From: CAWCFV01 sp963794995
GTDB lineage: Bacteria > Actinomycetota > Actinomycetes > JACCUZ01
Assembly: GCA_963794995.1 (NCBI GenBank)
Contig: CAWCFV010000002.1
Location: forward strand, 3,224,001 to 3,288,000
Length of the DNA stretch: 64,000 bases
Reading direction: 5' to 3'
The notes beneath the pieces were generated by a model. The model saw only the letters and a list, made by a program, of their open reading frames with translations, had not been told where the DNA came from and did not search any database. Made by a program: the position numbers and the translations under genes. Shown here piece by piece: positions 1 through 8,582 of the stretch (position 1 is the first letter of the stretch; every line of letters starts with the position of its first letter).

Positions 1-197
1 CCCGCGGGTTCGCCGAGGACGAGAGCCTGTTCGACGACGCCCGCCAGCGCGTCGAGCAGGCCCTGGAGCGGGCCGCCTCCGAGGGGATCGGCGACAGCCG
101 CCAGCTCCAGCAGCTGGTGCGGCGCACCGTCGGCAAGTGGGTGAGCGACACCTACCGCCGCCGGCCGATGATCATCCCGCTCGTGGTCGAGGTCTAG
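1..197 (+). CDS. rnj: Ribonuclease J, C-terminal end (partial)
   Basis: Only the last 64 or so codons are present, read in the frame starting at base 3 and ending with TAG at 195-197. The protein tail reads VGKWVSDTYRRRPMIIPLVV followed by EV, which is the typical end of actinobacterial RNase J, a metallo-beta-lactamase/beta-CASP ribonuclease that degrades and matures RNA in the cytoplasm. The catalytic domains lie outside the window. Its position just upstream of ftsK matches the Streptomyces gene order. Identity rests on the short conserved tail and on context. Confidence 0.85.
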   Translation, partial: RGFAEDESLFDDARQRVEQALERAASEGIGDSRQLQQLVRRTVGKWVSDTYRRRPMIIPLVVEV

Positions 198-275
198 GTC
201 GGCTGCGCCGATGCAGGCCGGCGACACGCGGGGGGTGTGACGGCTGTGACCCCTGGTGCGGGCGTGACGGACCGG

Positions 276-281
276 TAGCCT
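276..281 (+). promoter_or_regulatory. Likely -10 element of ftsK, leaderless arrangement
   Basis: TAGCCT at 276-281 is followed by only six bases before the ATG at 288. With a start point about 7 bases after the -10, the message would begin at or next to the start codon. No Shine-Dalgarno-like sequence is visible before the ATG. Confidence 0.5.
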
Positions 282-287
282 CGCGGC

Positions 288-2780
288 ATGGCCACCCGTA
301 CGCCCACGCGCCCACGCGCCACCAGCTCCCGCGGCGCCGCGAAGCCGGCGGCACGGAAGTCCTCGGCCGGCCGGTCGCGCTCGACCGCGCGCGGGTCCTC
401 CCGCCCGGCCGCGCGCAAGCCGGCCCGGACCCGCACCGGGCCGCCCTGGCCGGTGCGGATGGTCCGCGGGACGTGGCTGGGTGTCGCGCACGTGGTGGGC
501 GCCCTGGCCCGCCGCATCGGCAGCAGCGCCCGCGACCTCGACCCCGCCCACCGCCGCGACGGGCTCGGCCTGCTGCTGCTCGGCCTGGCCACCGTGGTCG
601 CCGCCGTCGAGTGGTGGGACCTGCAGGGGCCGGTCGGTGGCGTCGTCCACGCCGTCGTGTCGGGCACGTTCGGCCGGGTCGGCCTCGTCCTGCCGCTCGT
701 GCTGCTCGGTCTCGGCGTGCGGATCCTTCGCCACCCCCAGGACGCCGAGTCCGGCGGCCGGGTCGGCATCGGCCTCGGCGCCGTGCTGCTGAGCACTCTC
801 GGCCTGGTGCACATCGCCCGCGGCCTGCCCGACCCGGCCCAGCACGACGCGCTGCGTGAGGCGGGCGGGTACCTCGGCTACCTCGTGAGCTCGCCGCTGG
901 AGTCGGCGGTCACCGCCTACGTGGCGGTGCCGTTGCTGGTCCTGCTGCTGCTCTTCGGCCTGCTCGTCGTCACCGCCACCCCGCTGCACGCCCTCCCGGA
1001 CCGCGGCAAGGCGGTGCTCGCCTGGCTCATGCACCGCCCGGACGAGACCGCCGCCGACCCGGCGGCCGACGGTCCCGCGGCCCTCGGGGCGGCGGAGCCG
1101 CTGGAGCCGCTCAAGCGGCGCCGGCCACGCCGCCGGCAGGGCACGATGTCGGACGAGGCGCCCGGCGACACCGAGGTGCCCTACGACGCGTCGGTCGTCG
1201 TGACGGAGCCCGCGCCGGCGTCGGACGCCACCGCCGCCGCGGGGGAGGCCGACCGGGCCGCTCCGGCGCACTCGCCGATGCCCGTCCGCGTCGAGCAGCT
1301 GCTGCTCTCCGGTGACGTGACCTACACGCTGCCGCCGGCCGACACCCTGCAGGAGGGCTCGCCGCACAAGGCGCGGTCCAAGGCCAGCGACGCGGTGGTC
1401 GAGTCGCTCACGGAGGTCCTCGAGCAGTTCGGCATCGACGCCCAGGTCACCGGCTACAGCCGCGGCCCGACGGTGACCCGGTACGAGGTGGAGCTCGGCA
1501 ACGCGGTGAAGGTCGAGCGGGTCACCGCGCTGTCGAAGAACATCGCCTACGCCGTGGCCAGCGCCGACGTCCGGATCCTCTCGCCCATCCCGGGAAAGTC
1601 CGCGATCGGCATCGAGATCCCGAACGTCGACAAGGAGGTCGTCAGCCTCGGCGACGTCATGCGCTCGGCCGTGGCCCGCAACGACCACCACCCGATGCTC
1701 GTGGCCCTCGGCAAGGACGTCGAGGGCGGCTTCGTCGTCGCGAACCTCGCGAAGATGCCGCACCTGCTGGTGGCCGGTGCCACCGGCTCCGGCAAGTCGA
1801 GCTTCGTCAACTCGATGATCACCTCGCTGCTCCTGCGGTCCACGCCGGACGAGGTGCGCATGGTCCTGGTCGACCCGAAGCGCGTCGAGCTCACGGCCTA
1901 CGAGGGGGTGCCGCACCTCATCACCCCGATCATCACCAACCCGAAGAAGGCCGCCGAGGCGCTGCAGTGGGTCGTGCGCGAGATGGACCTGCGCTACGAC
2001 GACCTGGCCGCGTTCGGCTTCCGGCACGTCGACGACTTCAACAAGGCGGTGAAGTCCGGCAAGGTGACCCCGCCGCCGGGCAGCGAGCGGGTGCTGGCGC
2101 CCTACCCCTACCTGCTGGTCGTGGTCGACGAGCTCGCCGACCTCATGATGGTCGCCCCGCGCGACGTCGAGGACTCCATCGTCCGGATCACGCAGCTCGC
2201 CCGGGCCGCCGGCATCCACCTCGTGCTGGCCACCCAGCGGCCGTCGGTCGACGTGGTCACCGGCCTGATCAAGGCCAACGTGCCCTCGCGACTCGCGTTC
2301 TCGACGAGCAGCCTCGCCGACAGCCGGGTGATCCTCGACCAGCCCGGTGCCGAGAAGCTGGTCGGAGGGGGTGACGGGCTGTTCCTGCCGATGGGCGCGA
2401 GCAAGCCGATGCGCATGCAGGGCGCGTGGGTCACCGAGGCCGAGATCGTCTCGGTGGTCGAGCACTGCAAGGCCCAGCTGCAGCCGACCTACCGCGACGA
2501 CGTCACCGCGCCGCAGTCGGCCAGGCGGGAGGTCGACGAGGAGGTCGGCGACGACCTCGACCTGCTCTGCCAGGCCGCCGAGCTCGTGGTCACCACCCAG
2601 TTCGGGTCCACCTCGATGCTGCAGCGCAAGCTGCGGGTCGGCTTCGCCAAGGCAGGTCGCCTGATGGACCTGATGGAGAGCCGCGGCATCGTCGGGCCGT
2701 CCGAGGGCTCCAAGGCCCGCGACGTGCTGGTCCAGCCGGACGAGCTGGACGGCGTGCTGTTCACCCTCCGGGGTGAGTGA
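288..2780 (+). CDS. ftsK: DNA translocase FtsK/SpoIIIE family
   Basis: This 830-residue protein is a membrane-anchored DNA pump that clears chromosome ends through the division septum. A basic, Ala/Ser-rich N-terminus (1-60) is followed by about four membrane segments near 92-108, 131-146, 159-176 and 210-230. A linker to about 340 leads to the RecA-like motor, with a Walker A motif GATGSGKSS near residue 498 and a conserved VVVDELADL stretch in the motor core. The winged-helix gamma domain, which reads orienting sequences on DNA, occupies about 758-822. Length and order are typical. The ATG at 288 is chosen because a -10 sequence sits six bases upstream. It follows ribonuclease J and precedes the RodZ-like gene. 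Confidence 0.95.
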   Translation: MATRTPTRPRATSSRGAAKPAARKSSAGRSRSTARGSSRPAARKPARTRTGPPWPVRMVRGTWLGVAHVVGALARRIGSSARDLDPAHRRDGLGLLLLGLATVVAAVEWWDLQGPVGGVVHAVVSGTFGRVGLVLPLVLLGLGVRILRHPQDAESGGRVGIGLGAVLLSTLGLVHIARGLPDPAQHDALREAGGYLGYLVSSPLESAVTAYVAVPLLVLLLLFGLLVVTATPLHALPDRGKAVLAWLMHRPDETAADPAADGPAALGAAEPLEPLKRRRPRRRQGTMSDEAPGDTEVPYDASVVVTEPAPASDATAAAGEADRAAPAHSPMPVRVEQLLLSGDVTYTLPPADTLQEGSPHKARSKASDAVVESLTEVLEQFGIDAQVTGYSRGPTVTRYEVELGNAVKVERVTALSKNIAYAVASADVRILSPIPGKSAIGIEIPNVDKEVVSLGDVMRSAVARNDHHPMLVALGKDVEGGFVVANLAKMPHLLVAGATGSGKSSFVNSMITSLLLRSTPDEVRMVLVDPKRVELTAYEGVPHLITPIITNPKKAAEALQWVVREMDLRYDDLAAFGFRHVDDFNKAVKSGKVTPPPGSERVLAPYPYLLVVVDELADLMMVAPRDVEDSIVRITQLARAAGIHLVLATQRPSVDVVTGLIKANVPSRLAFSTSSLADSRVILDQPGAEKLVGGGDGLFLPMGASKPMRMQGAWVTEAEIVSVVEHCKAQLQPTYRDDVTAPQSARREVDEEVGDDLDLLCQAAELVVTTQFGSTSMLQRKLRVGFAKAGRLMDLMESRGIVGPSEGSKARDVLVQPDELDGVLFTLRGE

Positions 2781-2834
2781 TCCACTCCCGGTGACCACTA
2801 GACTGGGTGGCTCGCCACGGGAGGAGCAACGACG

Positions 2835-3587
2835 GTGTCCATCGGCACGACCCTTGCGCGAGCGCGGGAGTCTGCCGGGCTGAGCCTGGAGGAGGTCGCG
2901 CACGCGACCCGGATCCGGCGCACCCTCGTGCTGGGCATCGAGAACGACGACTTCTCGGCCTGCGGCGGCGACTTCTACGCCCGCGGGCACCTGCGCACGA
3001 TCGCGACCAAGCTGGGCCTCGACCCGGCCCCGCTGCTGCACGAGTTCGACGCCACCCGGCCGCAGGAGTCCCCGCGGACGATCGACGTGTTCGAGCCGGA
3101 GCGCGCCCGTCCGGAGCGCCGCGGGCCCAACTGGAGCGCTGCGATGGCGGCCGCGCTGGTGCTGGTCGTCGTGTTCGGCGTGGTCCAGGCGTTCTCCGGC
3201 GGCGAGGGGGACCGCTCCCCGGTCGCCGGGGGGCCGGCCACCCGCGGCTCGGCGTCGGCGACCTCGTCCGGCCCGCCGAGTCCCGCCCCCAGCGGGACGG
3301 GCGGCAGTGCGGTGGCGCAGGCCCCGCGGAACCGGGTGGAGGTCGAGGTGCGGGCCACCGAGAAGAGCTGGGTGCAGGTGATGACCGGCAGCGGTCAGGA
3401 GCTGTTCCAGGGGCTGCTGGAGACGGGGACGACCAAGTCGTTCACCGACCGGCGCGAGCTGCGGCTGGTCGTCGGCAACGCGGGCGGCATCGACCTGACC
3501 GTCAACGGCACCGACATCGGGGCCACCGGCCGCCGTGGCCAGGTCGCCCGGCTGGCCTTCACCCCGCAGGACCCGGCCGGCGCCTGA
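2835..3587 (+). CDS. RodZ-like helix-turn-helix membrane protein
   Basis: 250 residues. An N-terminal Xre-type helix-turn-helix of the HTH_25 kind spans about 4-70. A single membrane segment follows at about 102-120, then a Gly/Ser/Thr/Pro-rich linker and a C-terminal DUF4115-type domain at about 165-248. This layout is that of RodZ, the cytoskeletal linker of rod-shaped bacteria. In Actinobacteria, which often lack MreB-based rod growth, its role is less clear. The GTG start at 2835 has a GGAGGAG ribosome site about 9 bases upstream, and a TAGACT -10 lies at 2798-2803. It sits between ftsK and rimO as in many actinobacteria. Calling it rodZ itself would be inference. Confidence 0.85.
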   Translation: MSIGTTLARARESAGLSLEEVAHATRIRRTLVLGIENDDFSACGGDFYARGHLRTIATKLGLDPAPLLHEFDATRPQESPRTIDVFEPERARPERRGPNWSAAMAAALVLVVVFGVVQAFSGGEGDRSPVAGGPATRGSASATSSGPPSPAPSGTGGSAVAQAPRNRVEVEVRATEKSWVQVMTGSGQELFQGLLETGTTKSFTDRRELRLVVGNAGGIDLTVNGTDIGATGRRGQVARLAFTPQDPAGA

Positions 3588-3618
3588 GCATGCGGCCGGC
3601 CGGCCACCGGCGGCCAAC

Positions 3619-3624
3619 TAGGCT
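3619..3624 (+). promoter_or_regulatory. Likely -10 element of rimO, leaderless arrangement
   Basis: TAGGCT at 3619-3624 lies seven bases before the ATG at 3632, with no ribosome-binding sequence between. This spacing predicts a leaderless rimO message. Confidence 0.5.
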
Positions 3625-3631
3625 GCGGGGC

Positions 3632-5086
3632 ATGGCCACCCCGTCCGGCCGGCGCGTTGCGCTGGTCACGCTCGGCTGCGGCCGCAACGAGGTCGACTCC
3701 GAGGAGCTCGCCGGGCGGCTCGCGGCCGACGGCTGGCAGCTCGTCGCCGACGCCGAGGACGCCGACGTCGCGGTGGTCAACACCTGCGGGTTCGTCGACG
3801 CCGCCAAGAAGGACTCGATCGACACCCTGCTGGCCGCCGCCGACCTCAAGGGCCCGGGCGCCACCCGGGCCCGCACCCGCGCCGTGGTCGCCGTCGGGTG
3901 TCTCGCCGAGCGGTACGGCGAGCAGCTGGCGGCCTCGCTGCCCGAGACCGATGCGGTCCTCGGCTTCGACGACTACGCCGACATCTCGGCCCGGCTGCAG
4001 GGGATCCTCGCCGGCGAGGCGCACACCCCCCACGTCCCGCGGGACCGGCGGCAGCTGCTGCCGCTGGCGCCCGCCGACCGGCAGGTCGTCCCGCCCGCGG
4101 ACACCGCCGTCGCGGTGGCCCGGCCCGACCTCCCCGAGGGCGTCGCCCCGGCCGCGGGGCCGCGCCCGGTGCGGATGCGGCTCGGTGACGGGCCCACCGC
4201 GGCGCTCAAGCTGGCCAGCGGCTGCGACCGGAGGTGCTCGTTCTGCGCGATCCCCTCCTTCCGCGGCGCCTTCGTCTCCCGCCGGCCGCACGAGGTGCTC
4301 GGAGAGGCGGCCTGGCTGGCCGACCAGGGCGTCCGTGAGCTGGTGCTCGTGAGCGAGAACTCCACGTCGTACGGCAAGGACCTCGGTGACCTGCGCCTGC
4401 TCGAGTCGCTGCTCCCCGAGCTCGCGGCGGTCCCCGGCGTGGCCCGGGTGCGGGTGAGCTACCTGCAGCCGGCCGAGATGCGCCCGGGCCTGGTCGAGAC
4501 GATGACCTCGACCGACGGTGTGGTGCCCTACTTCGACCTGTCCTTCCAGCACAGCAGCGGTCCGGTGCTGCGGCGGATGCGCCGCTTCGGCGACACCGAG
4601 CGCTTCCTCGAGCTCATCGCGACGATCCGGGCGGCGTCGCCGTCGGCGGGGCTGCGCTCGAACGTCATCGTGGGGTTCCCCGGCGAGTCGGAGGCCGACG
4701 TCGACGAGCTCGAGCGGTTCCTGACCTCCGCCCGGCTCGACGTCGTGGGCGTGTTCGGCTACTCCGACGAGGAGGGCACCGAGGCCGAGACCCTCGACGG
4801 CAAGCTGCCGGAGGAGGTCGTGCGGGACCGGGTCGAGCGGATCAGCGCGCTCACCGACGAGCTGGTCGCGCAGCGGGCCGAGGAGCGCGTCGGGGAGACC
4901 GTCGAGGTGCTGGTCGAGGAGGTCGACCCGGTGGCCGGCACCGCCGAGGGTCGCGCCGCCCACCAGGGCCCGGAGGTCGACGGGAGCACCACCCTGCTGG
5001 ACGCGGGGCACCTCGCCGTCGGCGCGCTGGTGCACGGCGTCGTCGTCGACACCGTGGGTGCCGACCTGGTCGCGCGGCGCGCGTGA
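3632..5086 (+). CDS. rimO: Ribosomal protein S12 methylthiotransferase RimO
   Basis: 484 residues. RimO adds a methylthio group to an aspartate of ribosomal protein S12, using two iron-sulfur clusters. The N-terminal UPF0004 domain (about 8-150) begins with VALVTLGCGRNEVDSEELAG, whose cysteine is a cluster ligand. The radical-SAM motif CDRRCSFC supplies C198, C202 and C205, and a TRAM domain closes the protein. It is separated from MiaB (28849) by the CGRNEVDSE start and the SFCAIPSFRG stretch. The open frame extends upstream to 2807 through the RodZ-like gene, but the homologous protein begins at ATG 3632. The stop overlaps the pgsA start by four bases. Confidence 0.95.
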   Translation: MATPSGRRVALVTLGCGRNEVDSEELAGRLAADGWQLVADAEDADVAVVNTCGFVDAAKKDSIDTLLAAADLKGPGATRARTRAVVAVGCLAERYGEQLAASLPETDAVLGFDDYADISARLQGILAGEAHTPHVPRDRRQLLPLAPADRQVVPPADTAVAVARPDLPEGVAPAAGPRPVRMRLGDGPTAALKLASGCDRRCSFCAIPSFRGAFVSRRPHEVLGEAAWLADQGVRELVLVSENSTSYGKDLGDLRLLESLLPELAAVPGVARVRVSYLQPAEMRPGLVETMTSTDGVVPYFDLSFQHSSGPVLRRMRRFGDTERFLELIATIRAASPSAGLRSNVIVGFPGESEADVDELERFLTSARLDVVGVFGYSDEEGTEAETLDGKLPEEVVRDRVERISALTDELVAQRAEERVGETVEVLVEEVDPVAGTAEGRAAHQGPEVDGSTTLLDAGHLAVGALVHGVVVDTVGADLVARRA

Positions 5087-5688
5087 GCGCGGCGCCGGCG
5101 CAGGTCAGCGTCTGGAACGTCGCCAACGCGCTGACGCTGCTGCGGCTCGCGCTGGTGCCCGTCTTCCTCGTCGCCCTGTTCCAGGACGGCGGCCAGGACA
5201 CCGGCTGGCGGATCATCGCGTGGGCGGCGTTCGCGGTGGCCTCGGTCACCGACCGGGTCGACGGCGAGATCGCGCGGCGCCGGGGGCTGGTGACCGACAT
5301 CGGCACGATCGCCGACCCGATCGCCGACAAGGCCCTGATCGGCGCCGCGCTGGTCGGGCTCTCCCTGCTCGACGAGCTGGCCTGGTGGGTGACCGTCGTC
5401 GTGCTGGTGCGCGAGGTCGGCGTCACCCTGCTGCGGTTCTTCGTGATCCGGCACGGCGTCATGGCGGCCAGCCGCGGCGGCAAGCTCAAGACCATGCTGC
5501 AGGCGGTCGGGATCGGCCTGCTGGTGCTTCCGCTCGGCGGCGTCCTGCACGCCCTCGCGCTGCTGCTCATGTACGTCGCCGTCGTGGTCACGGTGGTCAC
5601 CGGCCTGGACTACGTCGCCCGCGCGCTCCGGCTGCGCCGCACCTCCGAGCGCGCCGGCCTCAAGCGGGCGCGCCGCGCGCAGCCGTGA
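5083..5688 (+). CDS. pgsA: CDP-diacylglycerol-glycerol-3-phosphate 3-phosphatidyltransferase
   Basis: 201 residues with four to five membrane segments. This enzyme makes phosphatidylglycerol phosphate, the committed step to phosphatidylglycerol and cardiolipin. The full CDP-alcohol phosphatidyltransferase signature D-x2-DG-x2-AR-x8-G-x3-D-x3-D is present at residues 57-82 (begins DRVDGEIARRRG, ends IADPIAD). The N-terminus WNVANALTLLRLALVPVFL is typical of PgsA. The GTG start at 5083 overlaps the rimO stop (GTGA), and its own stop overlaps the cinA start, so rimO-pgsA-cinA are probably one transcript. Actinobacteria carry several paralogues of this fold, so the exact acceptor lipid is inferred from closeness to PgsA and context. 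Confidence 0.9.
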   Translation: MSAAPAQVSVWNVANALTLLRLALVPVFLVALFQDGGQDTGWRIIAWAAFAVASVTDRVDGEIARRRGLVTDIGTIADPIADKALIGAALVGLSLLDELAWWVTVVVLVREVGVTLLRFFVIRHGVMAASRGGKLKTMLQAVGIGLLVLPLGGVLHALALLLMYVAVVVTVVTGLDYVARALRLRRTSERAGLKRARRAQP

Positions 5689-6194
5689 CCCCCTCGCCGG
5701 AGGAGGTGGCCGCGGCGACCACGGTCCACGAGCTGCTGCTCGCCCGGGGCGCCACGCTGGCGGTCGCCGAGTCGCTGACCGGGGGCGCGCTGGGTGCCGC
5801 GGTGACGGCGGTGCCCGGTGTCTCGGCGACCTTCCGCGGCGCGGTGGTGGCCTACGCGACCGACCTCAAGGGCGAGCTGCTGGGGGTCCCCGCCGAGCTG
5901 CTCGCGCGGGTCGGGCCGGTCGACCCGCTCGTCGCGGCAGGGATGGCGGCGGGGGTGCGCAGCCGGCTCGGGGCGACGTACGGCCTGGCCACGACGGGGG
6001 TCGCCGGGCCGGACCCCCAGGGCGGCCACCGGCCCGGCGAGGTGTACCTCGGCCTGGCGGGCGGCGACCGGCTGCGGCTGCTGCACCGCCGGGTGGACCT
6101 GCCCGGGGACCGCTCCGCGGTCCGGACCGGCGCCGTCCTCGCCGCGCTGGGGTTCCTGGCCGAGCAGCTGGCCGACCAGCCGGCCGTAGGATGA
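5685..6194 (+). CDS. cinA: CinA C-terminal domain protein (nicotinamide mononucleotide deamidase type)
   Basis: 169 residues, corresponding only to the C-terminal CinA domain. This short form is normal in Actinobacteria, where the N-terminal molybdopterin-binding-like domain is absent. Hallmarks are LAVAESLTGGALGAAVTAVPG near residues 24-44 and the ATTGVAGPDPQGG loop near 105-117. The family deamidates nicotinamide mononucleotide back into NAD synthesis; some members are linked to competence or DNA damage. The GTG at 5685 overlaps the pgsA stop, giving translational coupling. It is followed by clgR, as in many actinobacteria. Confidence 0.88.
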   Translation: MTPSPEEVAAATTVHELLLARGATLAVAESLTGGALGAAVTAVPGVSATFRGAVVAYATDLKGELLGVPAELLARVGPVDPLVAAGMAAGVRSRLGATYGLATTGVAGPDPQGGHRPGEVYLGLAGGDRLRLLHRRVDLPGDRSAVRTGAVLAALGFLAEQLADQPAVG

Positions 6195-6306
6195 TTACCG
6201 AGTTACACTCGACCGACCGGGGCTGCGCGGGTCGCGCCGCCCCGGCGTCGGGCCCACCGGCTACGGTGAGCACCCACCCGACCGCAGACCGAAGGAGGGG
6301 CCCTCG
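6195..6306 (+). promoter_or_regulatory. clgR promoter and leader region
   Basis: The 112 bases before clgR hold a -10-like TACGGT at 6264-6269 and a strong ribosome site (GAAGGAGGG, about 6291-6299), so clgR probably has its own leadered transcript in addition to read-through from cinA. I do not see a convincing ClgR operator here. Confidence 0.45.
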
Positions 6307-6609
6307 ATGATCCTGCTCCGCCACCTGCTGGGCGACGTCCTGCGCGAGCGGCGCCGGGACCAGGGCCGCACGCTGCGCGAGGTCTCCTCGGCCGCCAGGG
6401 TCTCCCTGGGCTACCTGTCCGAGGTCGAGCGCGGCCAGAAGGAAGCCTCCTCCGAGCTGCTCGGCTCGATCTGCGAGGCGCTCGAGGTGCCGATGTCCGA
6501 GGTCCTGCGCGAGGTGAGCGACAACCTGGCGCTGGCCGAGGCCGTCACCACGATGCCCCCGGTGCCCACGGGCAGGTCGCGGCTGCAGGTCACCGACCTC
6601 GCCGCCTGA
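6307..6609 (+). CDS. clgR: ClgR-type transcriptional regulator (Xre family)
   Basis: 100 residues. An Xre-type helix-turn-helix covers about 9-65 (RTLREVSSAARVSLGYLSEV then ERGQKEASSELL), the ClgR pattern. ClgR activates clp protease and lon genes in Streptomyces and related genera. The protein ends in Leu-Ala-Ala, resembling the ssrA degron; in Streptomyces ClgR the two terminal alanines are needed for its degradation by ClpP. The recognition helix and position after cinA support the assignment. A strong ribosome site precedes the ATG. Confidence 0.9.
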   Translation: MILLRHLLGDVLRERRRDQGRTLREVSSAARVSLGYLSEVERGQKEASSELLGSICEALEVPMSEVLREVSDNLALAEAVTTMPPVPTGRSRLQVTDLAA

Positions 6610-6667
6610 GCTGTCGGTCGGGCCCCCGGGTGCTTGGGGCGGGCGCTGCCGGGTACCACCGTGGGCA

Positions 6668-6713
6668 GGTCGCCCGTCCACCCCATCGTCAACGGGGGTG
6701 TGGACGGGCGACC
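6668..6713. repeat. Intergenic palindrome between convergent clgR and nei2
   Basis: GGTCGCCCGTCCA (6668-6680) pairs perfectly with TGGACGGGCGACC (6701-6713), with further C/G pairing inside. It lies in the gap between convergent genes, so it can act as a terminator in both directions. Its build matches other palindromes in this window but its sequence differs. Confidence 0.7.
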
Positions 6714-6745
6714 TTCGTCCTGTCGTCCCCGTCGGCCGGCACCGA

Positions 6746-7597
6746 CTAGGGCCGGTAGCGCGACCGGCCGGCCGGGCGCTGGGCGCGCCGGGGCGGCCGC
6801 TGCGGCTCCGGCGCCGGCCCCGGCTGGCAGGTCGGGCACCAGTACGAGATCCGCTGGTACGGCGGGTCGCCCTGCTCCGCGGTCACGACGCGGGCACCGC
6901 ACCGCAGGCACGGCCGGCCGGCCCGCTCGAACACCCAGTGGTCCCGGCCCCGGCGCGGAGTGCCGGTCGTGGTCTGCCAGACGTGGGCCTTGTTGAGCTC
7001 CAGCAGCCGGTGCGCGCGTGCGACGACGGCGGGCAGGTCGACGTCGCGCACCGGCGTCCAGGGCGAGACCCCCTCGAGGAAGCACACCTCGCTCTTGTAG
7101 AGGTTGCCGACGCCGGCGAGGTTGCGCTGGTCGAGCAGGGCGGGACCCACCTCCCGGTCGGGGGCGGCAGCGAGCCGCCGGACGGCCTCGTCCGGGTCCC
7201 AGTCGGGACCGAGCAGGTCCGGGCCCAGGTGCCCGACGGCGTCGTCCTCGCGCGCACGGGGGAGCAGCTCGACCACGGGCAGGCGGTACCCCACGGCGTC
7301 CCACTCGGCGTTCCCGAGCAGTACCCGCACCTGCCAGTCCGGGCCGCCGTGCCACCGGTCGCCGGGCCGGTAGAGGTGCCAGGTGCCGTCCATCCGGAAG
7401 TGGGTGTGCAACGTCAGGTCGTCGTCGACCCTGGTGAGCAGGTGCTTCCCCCGGCTGACCACCTCGGTCACCGTGCGCCCGACGAGGTCGGCGGTCGCCA
7501 GCTGCGGCACCCGGAAGTCGGACCTGGTCAGGACCCGGCCGGCCAGCGCGTCGTGCAGGCGACGCCCGGCCAGCCAGACGGTGTCTCCTTCGGGCAT
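6746..7597 (-). CDS. nei2: Formamidopyrimidine/endonuclease VIII family DNA glycosylase
   Basis: 283 residues. The protein begins MPEGDTVW: after removal of Met, Pro2 is the catalytic nucleophile and Glu3 the second key residue. Lys51 sits in RGKHLL, the helix-two-turn-helix covers about 130-215 with GVGNLY (Asn165), and a C-terminal zinc finger is formed by C230, C233, C254 and C257. These enzymes excise oxidised pyrimidines and cut the abasic site. The open frame runs upstream to 7765 but chemistry demands the start at 7597. In mycobacteria nei and lhr are neighbours; here they are about 6 kb apart, separated by the ABC operon and alditol oxidase. Confidence 0.92.
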   Translation of the reverse strand: MPEGDTVWLAGRRLHDALAGRVLTRSDFRVPQLATADLVGRTVTEVVSRGKHLLTRVDDDLTLHTHFRMDGTWHLYRPGDRWHGGPDWQVRVLLGNAEWDAVGYRLPVVELLPRAREDDAVGHLGPDLLGPDWDPDEAVRRLAAAPDREVGPALLDQRNLAGVGNLYKSEVCFLEGVSPWTPVRDVDLPAVVARAHRLLELNKAHVWQTTTGTPRRGRDHWVFERAGRPCLRCGARVVTAEQGDPPYQRISYWCPTCQPGPAPEPQRPPRRAQRPAGRSRYRP

Positions 7598-7646
7598 GGT
7601 GTGACCATCGTCTCCCGCCCGCGAGGGACGACGCGCCGCAGCCCCG

Positions 7647-8216
7647 GTGTTCCTGGAGGAGATGAGCCTTCTGTCGCACACGGCCGAGCCGGTCACCGTC
7701 ACGGTGGCGCGGCGTGTCGCTGCCGGCCGGGAGCACGAGTTCGAGACCTGGTACGACGGCATCATCGGCGCCGCCTCCCGGTTCCCCGGCTTCCTCGGCT
7801 CCGGTGTCCTGCGCCCGCACGCCGCCGAGCAGGACTGGCACGTGGTCTACCGTTTCGCCGACCCGTCGTCCCTGCGGCGGTGGGAGACCTCGCCGGAGCG
7901 CGCGCAGTGGCTGGCGAAGGCTGACCACCTGGCCCGGGAGACCGGGGTCAGCCATGTCACCGGCCTGGAGACCTGGTTCGCCCTGCCCGGCCGCACCGCT
8001 CCGGCACCGCCGCGCTGGAAGATGGCCGCCGTCACGCTGGTCGCGATCATCCCCCTGGTCCTGCTGATGAACCTGTTCGTCCTGCCGGTCCTCAGCGGCT
8101 GGCCGATGGTCGCCCGCACGCTGGTGTTCTCCGGCACCTTGACCGGGCTGATGACCTGGGTCGTCATGCCGAGGGTCACCAGGGTCTTCCGCCGCTTCCT
8201 CTACGGTGGTCGCTGA
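7647..8216 (+). CDS. Antibiotic biosynthesis monooxygenase-type (ABM) domain membrane protein
   Basis: 189 residues. An ABM-like ferredoxin-fold domain covers about 15-105 (features such as FPGFLGSGVLRP and WHVVYRFADPSSLRRWETSP). Two hydrophobic segments follow near 128-150 and 155-175. This pairing of an ABM domain with two membrane helices is common in actinobacterial conserved proteins of unknown role; the ABM fold can act as a quinone-type oxygenase or haem-binding domain, and no substrate can be named. The start is uncertain: GTG 7647 is the outermost; an ATG at 7662 follows the GGAGGA ribosome site too closely to be ideal. Confidence 0.75.
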   Translation: MFLEEMSLLSHTAEPVTVTVARRVAAGREHEFETWYDGIIGAASRFPGFLGSGVLRPHAAEQDWHVVYRFADPSSLRRWETSPERAQWLAKADHLARETGVSHVTGLETWFALPGRTAPAPPRWKMAAVTLVAIIPLVLLMNLFVLPVLSGWPMVARTLVFSGTLTGLMTWVVMPRVTRVFRRFLYGGR

Positions 8217-8250
8217 GCCGGCCGGCCCCGCCCGGCCGAACCAGGGAGAC

Positions 8251-8556
8251 GTGTTGGCCACCGGTGTCGTGATCCTGATCGCGGTGTTCTTCGGCCTGTT
8301 CGCCGTCATGTTCGTCGGTGTCGTGATCTTCATCGCCGTCTCCGCGGCCCGCAGCAAGCGGGCCCTCGAGGCGAGCGGCCTGGACCCGCTGGCGGCCGAC
8401 GCGCAGCTGGCCGCCCGCGCCGCCGACAGCCAGCTGCTCGCGCCGCGCCGGCCCCTCGAGGAGCGGCTGCGCGAGCTGGACGACCTGCGCTCCCGCGGCG
8501 TGATCTCCGAGGACGAGCACGCCACCGCCCGCGCGAGGGCCCTCACCGACGGCTGA
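8251..8556 (+). CDS. Small membrane protein with SHOCT domain
   Basis: About 101 residues. A single hydrophobic N-terminal helix (about 4-32) precedes a charged linker and a C-terminal SHOCT motif (EERLRELDDLRSRGVISEDE then H), a short helical module often found at protein ends, with proposed roles in oligomerisation. The open frame extends back to 8206, overlapping the previous gene, but an AGGGAG site at 8243-8248 favours a start at GTG 8251 or TTG 8254. Function unknown. It is likely co-transcribed with the preceding ABM gene. Confidence 0.7.
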   Translation: MLATGVVILIAVFFGLFAVMFVGVVIFIAVSAARSKRALEASGLDPLAADAQLAARAADSQLLAPRRPLEERLRELDDLRSRGVISEDEHATARARALTDG

Positions 8557-8582
8557 CCCCCCTCCTCCTCCTCCGCCCACGG

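Noticed and set aside
7647..7765. Extending the Nei glycosylase upstream to 7765
   Set aside because: The enzyme needs Pro2 as its free N-terminal nucleophile, which fixes the start at 7597.
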